This document shows positions 1 to 9,630 of a DNA stretch of 64,000 bases, in pieces; within the stretch, counting starts at the first letter, position 1; the number at the start of each line of letters is the position of its first letter. The stretch is from contig NC_016474.1 of the NCBI RefSeq assembly GCF_000226095.1, positions 2,170,001-2,234,000 of the forward strand. Direction: 5' to 3'. A program made the translations under genes and the position numbers. The notes beneath the pieces were generated by a model, which was not told the origin of the DNA, ran no database searches, and worked only from the letters and a program-made list of their open reading frames with translations. The DNA is from Thermothelomyces thermophilus ATCC 42464. Taxonomy: Eukaryota; Ascomycota; Sordariomycetes; Sordariales; Chaetomiaceae.

Positions 1-260
1 TTAGTTTTAGGGGTTCTACTTACCTAGAAAACTATTAGATTTGTCGGCTTTAAGCCAAACTTTATCCTATTTAAAAAACTTCTTAATATGATTTACAAAA
101 TATAGTATCTATATAGTTGTACTATCAAGAGTCTCTAGGTAGTAGGTATTTCTATTCCTAACTTCCTAGACCTAGTATAGGCTATACTATCAGTACTAGA
201 GTTTTCGAAACAAGTTTATATCAATCTGCCAAATATCATTATATACTAGAATAAGATTAC
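1..260 (-). pseudogene. E2 fragment 1: distal pol (after the integrase core)
   Basis: This is the last visible part of old element E2, read right to left. It continues the integrase frame of 7648-9174 after removal of E1, because E1 is flanked here and at 7648-7652 by the same 5 bp, ATTAC. The reverse complement gives a short basic and aromatic reading with stops at Gln/Trp positions, as expected for the region after the integrase core. The E2 3' LTR must lie left of the window. No domain can be named from these 260 bases alone; the assignment rests on continuity. Confidence 0.6.
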
Positions 261-621
261 TATTACAAACACAAGCTAACCTACGCCTATGGCCGGGCCG
301 CGGCGGTCAGAGGGCCCGCGCCCAGGCACTAACAGGTATAACCCTGCTATGACAGGCACGATCGGGGCACGGCCGGGAAAAGGGGATGGCCGATCTATAG
401 TATAAGATATACCTATTAGCCTACAGATCCGAAAGGGAGGTTTTCCTCCCTAAGGATCAGTCTATATAACTACGATTCGAAAGGGATACAAATAGGCAGC
501 CTGCCAGCCCTAGAACAATTGACTCCCCCTACCCCTACAATCAGTACGACCCTGCTTAGAAAGGCCTTCATAATAATGCTACCTCCCTTGATAACTAGCC
601 TAACGGCAGGCTGCTCTAATA
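261..621 (+). repeat. E1 5' LTR (361 bp)
   Basis: It matches 7287-7647 along its whole length. The end is TATTAC..CTAATA, which is RIP-altered TG..CA. A GC-rich block at about 290-380 (many CGG/GCC) contrasts with the AT-rich surroundings, perhaps because RIP needs CpA and this block has few. A possible TATA-like run lies at about 400-412. Confidence 0.92.
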
Positions 622-639
622 GTTTTCTAATCCTTCTTA

Positions 640-1771
640 CCCTTTGTTAATCGAGATAGTACCGTCATTTAGCCGTTTAATATCTATAGGACTAGAGGAG
701 GAACCCTCGAGCTAGAGCAAGACTCTTTTAGCCTAGTACCGGCCCTGAAACCATTCTAAACCCCTTTTTTATATTCTAAGACCCTTCGATTCGGAGCCCT
801 TAGTATAAGGCCCTGACCATAAAGAACTTGTCTAGAATTTAGAAGGCTAGGTCAAAGAGCTAGAAAGGTTATAGTAGTTATAAGACTAGGAAAAATTCCT
901 ACTAGGGAAGCTAGGACTATTAGATTATACTAAGGTCTTAAAACGACCTTAATTACCTACCGAATCCTCTAACTCTAATGATTTAGGATATTATCCTAAG
1001 GCTATTAAGGTCACTAATCTAATTTAATTTACTAATATAATGACCCACCGGTGATAATAAGAGTAGCTTTAAGATTTGTAATACGCTTTTTAGGGAGACT
1101 CTAAGCGGTTTAAGATATTATAGAATTATATTCTATTTACCTTTAATTATATAGATAAGTAACCTTGGAACTACTAGTATACCTATTATTACAATCTATT
1201 ACCTAAGGAATATAATTAGCTAGAAAATAACTAGATTCTATTTGAAGAATAGATAAATACCTATATAATTAACCTTATAGATTAGGCATCCTAAGTAGCT
1301 AAAGCTTTAAATTTGGCCTACTAACGAAACGGTTGATCCCTATAGGATCTTTACTATTACTTTAAATCCCTTAAAGTATAGTTTCCCTATTAGGATAAGA
1401 AAAGCCGAGCTTTAAGCTTCTATACTAAGTTATTACCTTTCCTTATTTAATATATTAACTATTACTATACCTATTGCCTAGAGATATAAAAGGGAATAGT
1501 ATAGTTAGTGTTATAAATTTAGTATAGCTTCTAGCGACCAAATTATAGTTAGACTACCCCCTTTTTACTACCAATTTAAGATTAACTACATTATATACCT
1601 AATATATCACATTTCTATATATTATTGTCCTACTATTAAACTAGACCTATGACAAAGCCGTAATCGGCCTTATAAGGCACCTTAAACTTTATATTAACCC
1701 TTACTCCTAAGATATAAGGCAGTAGATCGTGCTTCCGATATAGAAAGGAAGGATATTTTATAAGAGATTGC
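640..1771 (+). pseudogene. gag: E1 gag (capsid and nucleocapsid), decayed
   Basis: Capsid-like coding potential is visible at about 1030-1480, with in-frame TAG/TAA at Gln/Trp positions and some frame changes. The strongest mark is a retroviral zinc knuckle at 1730-1771, spaced CX2CX4HX4C. Its first and last Cys are retained; the second Cys and the His are both Tyr (TGT to TAT and CAT to TAT transitions), so it could not bind zinc. The E6 copy has the same knuckle, further broken by a CGA to TGA change. Gag would package the element RNA. No intact start codon was identified. Confidence 0.75.
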
Positions 1772-4700
1772 CTAGAAATAGTATAGGTTACCTCTTACTA
1801 ATAGGGCTAATACTCCAGTCGTTAGGGTTTAGGCTATTTTCGCTAGGAAAACAGGAGTCGTTTGTAATAGACCTTAATACTATAGGAATAGCTATAAAGG
1901 ATAACCTAAAAAGGGAGTATATATATATAGCTATTATAATAAATATATATAAAGGCGTTTTAATAATAGCAGATCTAAATTCTTATATAGAAGTAAATAT
2001 TATAGACTTTGACCTTATTTAGAAATACTAACTAAAACGACTTACTTATATTCTACCTATAATTCAATAGTTTAACGAAATAGTTATAGCGTCCTATAGG
2101 GTATATCAAGTACTAATTATATTAACCAATAAATATAAAACTATATATTAATATAATTACCCTTATATTACTGTTAGCTATAATACCGAAACCTTATTAA
2201 TCTTATTAGGAATGCCTATACTTAGTGATCTTACTATCTTATTATTCCTAATGGAGAATCGCTAGTAGTTTCTACTAGAAACTAAGATAGCCTAACTCTA
2301 GCACCCTAAAAGAATGGAAAAGGACTGCCAAAGGGGAGCCCGGGTCTTTGTATTAACTACTATTTCGGATGTCCCTATAGATCTATTCCCTAATGAGGAA
2401 GAACCGAAACCTTTAAGAAACCTAGAAGAAATTCCCCCTAAGCTATAAGACTTCGCTAACGTGATAGATATATTAAATTCAAGCATCTTTCCTTTGTTTA
2501 AAGTAACCAACTATAAGATCAATCTATAACTAGAGACGACTCTTCTAGTTAGACCGATTTATCCCTTATCCTAGTACGAACTTAGTATACTATAGGAATA
2601 CCTAGATGAAAACCTTATTAAGAGGAGGATTCGACCTTCTAGGAGTTTAATGGCTAGCCTAGTACTATTTATACTAAAAAAGGATAGAAGCCTTTATCTT
2701 TATATTAATTACTAAGGACTTAATAAGATTACCTAGAAGAATTGCTACCTGTTACCCCTTATTTTAGAGATCCTTAACTATACTTCTAGCGTTTAATTTT
2801 TTATTAAGCTTAATATTAAAGATACCTATTATTAGATTTAAGTATAAGAAGGGGATAAGTAAAAAACTACCTTTTAGATTTATTATAAATTATTTAAGTA
2901 CTTAGTTATACTATTTAGCCTAATAAATATACTAGCTACTTTTCAGAATTATATTTATTAAGTATTAGATGGATTATTTAATGAATTTTATATAGTTTAT
3001 TTAGATAATATCTTAATTTTATTACCTAACTATAAAATATATATAAAATATATTTAAAGGGTCCTTAAATGATTATAGAATATATAGCTATATTATAAAC
3101 CTAGTAAATACTTATTCTATAAGGACTAAGTTAACTTCCTTAAATTTATAGTAAATTGGTAAGGAATTATAATAGACCTAGTATAGATTAAAACAATAGA
3201 AAAATAGCTAGAACCCTAGACCTATTATAATATTTAGGTATTTCTCGGATTTGTTAATTTTCATTGGAAATTTATTTATAATTTTTCATAGATCGCCTAC
3301 CCCTTAATAAGTCTATTAAAGGGGCTAGAAAAGGGGAAGAAACCGGGAAGAGTCTAGTTTAACCTTAAAGAGCAAAGGGCATTTTAAGAAATTAAAAACC
3401 ACTTTAAATTGGCGCTAGTTCTCTGGCATTTCGATCCCGAAAAGCCAATAACCATCAAAATAGACGCTTCTATATTTATAATAGGGGCCGTCTTATCATA
3501 ACAAGTAGAGGACTCTTAAAAACATCCTATTACATTTTGGTCGGCTAAGTTCTTAGGACTAGCCTACTATTATAACACCCCTAATAAGGAAATGATAGTG
3601 ATTATAGAAGGCTTTAAGTACTAGTAATATTATTTAATAGGAAATCCTTATAAAATTATAGTATATTTAGATTATAATGATTTATAAGAATTTATAACAT
3701 ACACCTAACTTAATAGTTACTAAGCTAGATAGTATATATATCTATTAGGCTTCGATTTTACCATTAAGTACTAACCTAGGAAATGAAATCCTATAGACGG
3801 CCCTTTAAGAAGACTAGATTATGAAGAAGATGATCCTTTTAGGAACTAAGAATAGTTACCTATAATCTAAAAGAAGATAATAAACTATGAAAAAGCGTAA
3901 GAAGTATAGAGAGTTTCATAATCTTTTTAATACTAGATTAGGATCTAATCATTAAAAGTCAATCTAAAAGGATTATACAATATAGAATAAATATACCTTA
4001 AAAGGAAGCCGATTATATTATAAAGATAGGCTAAAGAGGTAGTAAGACTAGAATTAGCTTCTACTATCTAGCCATTATAAATACTTAGGGAGTATATTTT
4101 ACAGCTCTAAAGATTAGATTTCTTAACTTAAAGAGTAAAGGAAGGCCTAGAAAAGGGTATAATAAAAGGCTAGCGAAGTACTAGCAAAGCTAAACTATAG
4201 TCTTTGGGATATAGTAGCAAGCTACTCCATAAGAGAGCGCTTTACATTCCTATAGAAGAAACTATAATGTAAAAAATCCTCTAATTATATTATAATAATG
4301 CTAGAGCCGGACACTTTAGCCCCGAAAGAACTAGTAAACTTATTTAAAGAAAGTTTAACTAGTAAGGCCTAGTAAGAGATATTAAGTATTAGTGCTAAAC
4401 CTGCTATATTTGCTAAATAAATAAGCTAAGATAGTATTAAGGTTATAGTAGCTTAGAATCCCTACTGATCCCTAACTAACCCTAGTAAGAGATTAGTATG
4501 GATATAATCATAGGTTTTCCTACGATAAATTTCTAAGAAGAAAAGAATATAGTACTTATAGTTATAGACCGCTATATTAAGATAAACTAATTCTTTGCTA
4601 TTAACTCAGATATTATAAGTTAGTAGCTTATTAAACTAATTTATAAAGAGATTAAACTTAAATATAGTATATTAAAAGGCTATATAAGTAATCGTAGCTC

Positions 4701-5985
4701 TATATTTACTTTATAATTTCAGGCAGACCTCTACTACCTAAACTATATTAATAGAAGACTTTCTATAGCATTTTACCTCTAAACTAATAGCTAAACTAAG
4801 CAGAGTAACTAAATACTTATATAATATCTCTACTATTTTGCTATAGTAAACCCTATAATTTAGGTATAAATCTTCTTGGAAGTAGAGTTTATATATAATA
4901 ATACCATTAATATAACTACCAGGCTACCCCCTTTTTAAGCATTAATAGGCTATAACCTTATAATTTCATTACAAATTAAGGACGATTTGCCTAAAGAGAG
5001 GTATTACCCTAATACGGTAAAACGAATCGAAAAATTATAAGCATTATAAAAATAATTAGAAAGGCATTAAAAGCAAGCTGTCTAAAATTATAAAATTTAT
5101 TATAACTAAAAGTATTAGGAAAGGGTATTTAGAAAAGGCAACTTCGTCCTACTCTCGACCTAGAATCTTAAGTTAAAGATACCTAAAAAATTAGCCCCTA
5201 AATTTATTAGCCTCTTCTAGGTACTCGACCTAGTCGGTTCGCTAGTATATTAGCTAATATTACCTATATAGTATACCTAGTTATATAATATCTTCTCTAT
5301 TTCCCTACTTAAATTATAGCACCTATATAGCTAAAACGAGGTAGAACAAATGCCGATACCAGAGCTTAAGGATAATAAAGAATAGGTGGTTAAGGAAGTC
5401 TTAGCAAAGTAAGCCGACGATAGGACCTATTAGTTCCTAGTAAAGTAAAGGGGATGGCCCTTTAAATTTAACTAGTAGGTAGACAAAGAAGACATTACTA
5501 ATATATAGGGTAAAGTATACAAGTTTAGGAAGCGCGTTATGACTACGGAGCGCCTATAATACGATACGGAGAAGTACGAGAAGAGGCTAGGAAGAGGGCG
5601 CCCGTGGAAAACGCCTAGATATATATCCTAAGGGAAAAAAACGTAGGGTAGAGCGGCGCATTACTATAGTAATACGCCCTAAGATAGTAATCGAAATACT
5701 ATAGAAAAGGCCTAGAGAAGGGCACCTTAGAAGGGGCTCTAAGCTATATTATAGAGAACTATACTTTAAGTTAATATTATATCGAAACTATAGTAAAGAA
5801 GGCCTTACTAGAGATACTAAAATTAGTAAAAAAACATTTATATTATAGGTATTATAAACCGGTAGAGTAAATCTATAATACTAATTTAGGGCCGAAGGGG
5901 TATCTATTTTATATAAATAAAAAAAATGAAAATAGGATAAACTTTTACTACCCTAAAAACCCTATTAAAACCTACTATAGGAAAC
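1772..5985 (+). pseudogene. pol: E1 pol: protease, RT, RNase H, integrase, chromodomain
   Basis: A protease-like stretch lies at about 1900-2020. RT runs at about 2540-3130: a PIYPLS..L start, a VPKKD-type block at about 2670, and the catalytic box near 2998-3009 reading YLDN instead of YLDD. RNase H begins near 3440 (IDAS). The integrase zinc-binding region and core follow at about 4240-4800, then the integrase C-terminal region at about 5000-5330. A chromodomain lies at about 5380-5500, with its VKWKGWP-type core reading VK-stop-KGWP. An AT-hook-like RGRP(W)K sits at 5589-5610. A Lys/Tyr-rich tail of about 75 codons (about 5760-5985) is conserved and open in E6 at 53478-53702. Numerous stops at Gln/Trp codons make the gene inactive. 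Confidence 0.85.
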
Positions 5986-7286
5986 AAATTCTAAGTCTAC
6001 CGTATGTTTACCTAAGAATCGGGCTACCTCGTCCTTGTTACCTAAAGCCTTTATTATAAGTATACCTAGTTTAGTAATAAACCTATACTTAGCCATTTAC
6101 TAAGCGATATAACCCTTATTAATAGGCCTTAGGTAAGGTAGTAATAAATATTACTAGATTATAAGATTATATAATACCTATATTATGTTAGTAAATAATT
6201 AGCTAGACTAAAATATAACTAAATATACTATACTAGCATTAAACTTAGGCTATAGATTAGTAGCTATGATTACCTATTTATAATTAGTTACGAATTTGCT
6301 ATATACTAGCTATTGCTCTTATAAATATATTAATATCTATACCAAATTATAAGTAAAAATAAACAGGTCCCTATAGAAGTAATTTTCTTATTACTATTAT
6401 CAATAAGGCCTATATTAGACTAATAATACTTTTAACTACCTTAAAAGTAACGGCTATATCATTTATAAGCATAATAATATAGTAATAATAGCGCTTACTA
6501 AGCATAAGTAAATCCTTAGAGTTAGCTATATCCGGCTTTGAGGCTAAAATAACCTTATAGGTAGACCAAATTATAATTATAAGATCGACTATATCGCCGG
6601 TTATAGCACTAGTAGCCTAAATAATCATTAATATCTAGGGAATCGCTCCCGAAACATATACTTACTAGGAGGTAGCTTATCTAGTAGCCCTAATAGCACC
6701 GAAAACACTTAAACAAGCTAGTAATAGGATATATACACTAAATGTCAAGGGGGACCTTATCATTTGCCTTGATTTCCTTAATAGCGCCATACAAGTACTA
6801 TATATATAGTAACAAGTCGGCTATACTAAGCTACTAAATCTCTATAGTATTGCCACGGACGTAAGAATAAAGATTTAGAAATTAAAAAATTAAATTAGGG
6901 GCGGCCGAAGAGCGAACGATATAAGGGAGATAAGGTTAAAGATTAAAAGAAAATTGAGAGCAAAAGGCAGCCCTCTAAGAGAGTTAAATATTATTTCTAT
7001 CGCTATAGCGGAGACCTTCCTAACGCTATAGTAACTACTAGACATGTTTATAATAAAGCAAATCTTTAGATAAAAATACTCGAATGGTAATTATGATAAT
7101 GGTAATACGTATATAAAAACAAAGACGCCTAGCACCTACCTATTCTACGTATAATTGTAAACAAAGCTATAATAACAAAACCCCAAAATAATAGCAACCT
7201 ACCACTACCGAATGAGCATCTGGAATGAAGCTATTTTAATAGAGCCTATAGGCCCACAGACAGGCCTGCTAAGGGGGAGGGTAAGT
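5986..7286 (-). pseudogene. E1 post-pol segment, unidentified, possibly an antisense ORF
   Basis: This 1.3 kb lies between pol and the 3' LTR. It is conserved almost end to end in E6 (52178-53480), differing mainly by transitions, so it belongs to the element. Read antisense to pol it shows a CX2C..GH sequence resembling a zinc knuckle (clearest in E6 near 52750-52790), followed by hydrophilic reading in more than one frame. Because RIP leaves few reliable frame cues and all three frames are fairly open, I cannot decide the true frame or even the coding strand. Function unknown. Confidence 0.4.
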
Positions 7287-7647
7287 TATTACGAACGTAA
7301 GCCGACCTACGCCTACGGCTAGGCCGCGGCGGCTAGAGGGCCTATACCTAGGTACTAACGGGTATGACCCTGCTATAACGGGTATAATTAGGGCATGGCT
7401 AGGAAAAGGGGATAGCCGATCTATAGTATAAGATATACCTATTAGCCTATAGATCCGAAAGGGAGGTTTTCCTCTCCAAGAATTAGTCTATATAACTACG
7501 ATTCGAAAGGGATACGAATAGGTAGCCTGCCGGCCCTAGAATAATTGACTCCCCCTACCCCCGCGATTAGTATGACCTTACTTAGAAAGGCCTTTATAAT
7601 AGTGCTACCTCCCTTAATAACTAGCCTAGCGGTAGGCCGCCCTGATA
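7287..7647 (+). repeat. E1 3' LTR (361 bp)
   Basis: It has the same length as 261-621 and starts TATTACGAAC (from TGTTAC). It ends CCCTGATA and is followed directly by the target duplication ATTAC (7648-7652). Confidence 0.92.
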
Positions 7648-9174
7648 ATTACCTGCCTTAACTTAGGCATTCTTGGCTCTAAATTTATAGTAATAAGCTT
7701 CGTTTTAGCGTTTAGCCATTTTTTATCTAGCTTTAGTAACTTTTTCAATAGTAACTTCTAGATTAAATTCTATATTAAGTAATACCTTAGTATAGAGTTC
7801 TAATAATTATAGATAGGCTTCTGCTTGATTTTCCCTGTCTAGTCGGACGGCTATAGAGTCCTAGTAAGAAATTTGCTAGATAGAGACATCGTTTTCGATT
7901 AGGCTAATAAGATTATAGTTATAGATAAGGTTAAAAGGTAAGCGGCTATAGCTATTTCGAACGGTAGTATAGTTAGTATATAGAATATAGGGAAGAAGCT
8001 ATCGCTAGTTCTTTCTAGTCCCTATAGTCATCTTTACTAGGGCGGCCGCAATAGGTATATACCTAGCTTTACTAATACTATTAGCCTTAGAGTTATAGGG
8101 AGAAATGATAATATATTTTACCCCTAGTTCCTCTAGGATAGCTTTTACTTCCCCTTTGAATTTAGATCTTATATTAACGACTATAACTATTAGAAGTCCC
8201 TAACAAAGGAGAATATTACGGTTAATAAAGTTCTTTACTACTCTAGCTAACTTATTAGGTAGGACTTAAGCTTCTACGAATCTTAAAAGATCGTTACACG
8301 CCTTAAGGAGGAAATAGGGCTTCCCCCTCTAGTTAGAGGGTATAAACTAGATATCTAAGTACCATTTCGTAAATAGGATTAGAGAAGGTTCCGAATATAA
8401 ATACACCTCCTTAAATCTTTTAGTATCCTACGCCTAATACTCTAGGTAGGTACGAATCTACTTTGCTACGTTAGCGTATATTCCCTTCTAGTAATAGTAG
8501 TTAGTAACCTTCTAGTAAGTAGCTTCTCTACCCTTATAGCCTATCTTATCGTGGCAAGCCTAGAAAATTCGTTGCCTTTCTTCCGGGGTATTTACTATAT
8601 AGCAAGGATTCTAGGTATCGTTTGCTAGCCAAAGGAATAGATACCCCTTATCTATTAAATATTTAAGAGCTTCCTTCTTAAATAGACGTCACTACTAGTA
8701 TAGTTAGATGGCTATAGGTTCTTCTAGAGTAGCTAAGTACTATATAATAGCCCTAGAGTGTTCGGAATATCCTTCCTTAAGGTTTAGGTCTATAGGTTTA
8801 AGAAGATCGCTAATACGGCTAGTACAGATTTATATATTAACCTAATTGTTAATATCCTCCTCGTTTGCTTTCTCTATCTGGTCAGATAGACTAGGAGGCT
8901 TCCGTAAAAGCCTATTAGTAATAGCATTTTTAGAACCTGGAATATGCTTAACCTCAAAGTCGAATAGCCAAATCTATACGATCTACCGTATTATTAAAGC
9001 TCCTAGTATATCACTAGCCATACCGTTTAACTAGTAAACCAGGACAAGAGCGTCCGTTTCTACGATGAAGTGAATGCTAAAGAGGTACCATCGGAAACAT
9101 TTTAATAGGAAAAGTAGTCTATAGAGCTCCTGTTTAGTAGGGTTATACCGTTTCTCTACTTCAGACCATATCCT
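7648..9174 (-). pseudogene. pol: E2 fragment 2: end of RNase H and integrase
   Basis: On the minus strand, 9174 to about 8850 encodes the second half of a Ty3/Gypsy RNase H. A W-S-E/D-x-E-K-R-Y-N block is followed by a V-E-T-D-A-L block and an F-E-V-K-H-I-P-G-S-K-N-A motif, whose last catalytic Asp (NA..D) has become Asn. About 8600-8450 encodes the integrase zinc-binding region. About 8370-8050 encodes the integrase core, including the D-to-E stretch with FKGE and the SPYNSKAN motif. When element A is removed at the ATCCT duplication, the RNase H frame joins that of 16719 onward without a shift. Stops at Gln/Trp codons throughout. Confidence 0.85.
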
Positions 9175-9264
9175 TGTCACGGAAATATATATACAGGACG
9201 CCGCCTAAGCCGCCTTCCCTAATAAGCTAATGGGACAGCAGGCACAAATAGACCAATCAGGAAA

Positions 9265-9356
9265 GGATCATGCTTAGCAAAGTGATCCATACACTATAGG
9301 ATCACTATCGCAGCCGTGATCCAGATAACAAAGGATCACTAGATGAAGAGTAATCC
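9265..9356 (+). promoter_or_regulatory. U3 array: six alternating GGATCAC/GTGATCC sites at exact 17-bp steps
   Basis: Heptamers start at 9265 (GGATCAT), 9282 (GTGATCC), 9299 (GGATCAC), 9316 (GTGATCC), 9333 (GGATCAC) and 9350 (GTAATCC). Every step is 17 bp and orientation alternates. The two imperfect sites differ by single RIP-type transitions, and the 3' LTR keeps GGATCAC at the first site (16380). The array ends just upstream of the TATA run, where an enhancer or operator would be expected. Confidence 0.8.
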
Positions 9357-9362
9357 CAGGAT

Positions 9363-9376
9363 TATATATACATATA
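9363..9376 (+). promoter_or_regulatory. A LTR TATA box
   Basis: TATATATACATATA lies about 40-50 bp upstream of the 12-mer proposed as the RNA 5' end (9414). The TATA run and the following AGTCACTCGTTA are shared by most U3 types of this superfamily. Confidence 0.65.
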
Positions 9377-9413
9377 GATAGTCACTCGTTACAGTAGACT
9401 CTAGGAGTTCACC

Positions 9414-9425
9414 AGTGATAGCAAC
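9414..9425 (+). promoter_or_regulatory. Probable RNA 5' end / self-primer 12-mer
   Basis: AGTGATAGCAAC in the LTR is complementary to the bases immediately after the LTR (9604-9616). In Tf1-type self-priming, the first 11 or so bases of the mRNA fold back onto the PBS, so R would begin here. Support comes from covariation in the sister copies. Confidence 0.65.
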
Positions 9426-9603
9426 CACAACCTACAATCACAAGTACTTATACCAAGCATCACTAACCATTATAAGAGATAACTCTAGTGTTATTATAAA
9501 CCCTTTAGCTTTACCGAATCCCTTAGACAACTTACACGTTTGTCCCGTTTAACCTACCTTCATCTGAACCCTTTTAGAAGAAGTCTAAGTTAGGTTCGTC
9601 ACA

Positions 9604-9616
9604 CGTTACTATCACT
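9604..9616 (+). other. A primer binding site (self-priming type)
   Basis: CGTTACTATCACT starts at the base after the LTR. Its reverse complement AGTGATAGTAACG matches LTR 9414-9425 except for one C/T. There is no TGG start, so an ordinary tRNA 3'-end primer is unlikely. Confidence 0.65.
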
Positions 9617-9630
9617 CCCTTTGTTCTATC

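Larger units (their letters stand above)
261..7647 (+). mobile_element. E1: full-length Ty3/Gypsy chromodomain retrotransposon, RIP-inactivated
   Basis: This 7387-bp element is bounded by two 361-bp LTRs and a 5-bp target duplication ATTAC (256-260 and 7648-7652). It sits inside E2. Internal order is gag with a zinc knuckle, protease, RT, RNase H, integrase, chromodomain, then about 1.25 kb of unassigned sequence before the 3' LTR. E6 (51815-59206) is a second copy of the same family on the other strand. Coding frames are cut by many TAG/TAA codons at Gln/Trp positions, so it cannot encode working proteins. No tRNA-type PBS beginning TGG follows the 5' LTR; the next bases are GTTTTCTAATCC in both E1 and E6. 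Confidence 0.93.
9175..9603 (+). repeat. A 5' LTR (429 bp)
   Basis: TGTCACGG..TTCGTCACA: ends are TG..CA with no RIP change. It pairs with 16290-16718, of identical length. It contains the U3 heptamer array (9265-9356), a TATA run (9363-9376) and the probable start of R at 9414. Confidence 0.96.

Noticed and set aside
290-380. GC-rich block as a possible host CpG-rich promoter or rRNA fragment
   Set aside because: It is inside the LTR and repeats in all four LTRs of the E1/E6 family.
622-650. Self-priming PBS for E1/E6 from an AAGGATYAG match to the LTR
   Set aside because: Only 9 bases match, and the bases nearest the LTR end, which must pair for priming, do not.
2298-2510. 70-codon open stretch on the minus strand inside E1 pol
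   Set aside because: Shadow of the protease/RT region; no counterpart reading kept in E6.
9241-9360. CRISPR-like array because of the evenly spaced repeats
   Set aside because: Units are only 7 bp in alternating orientation within a eukaryotic LTR; no CRISPR architecture.
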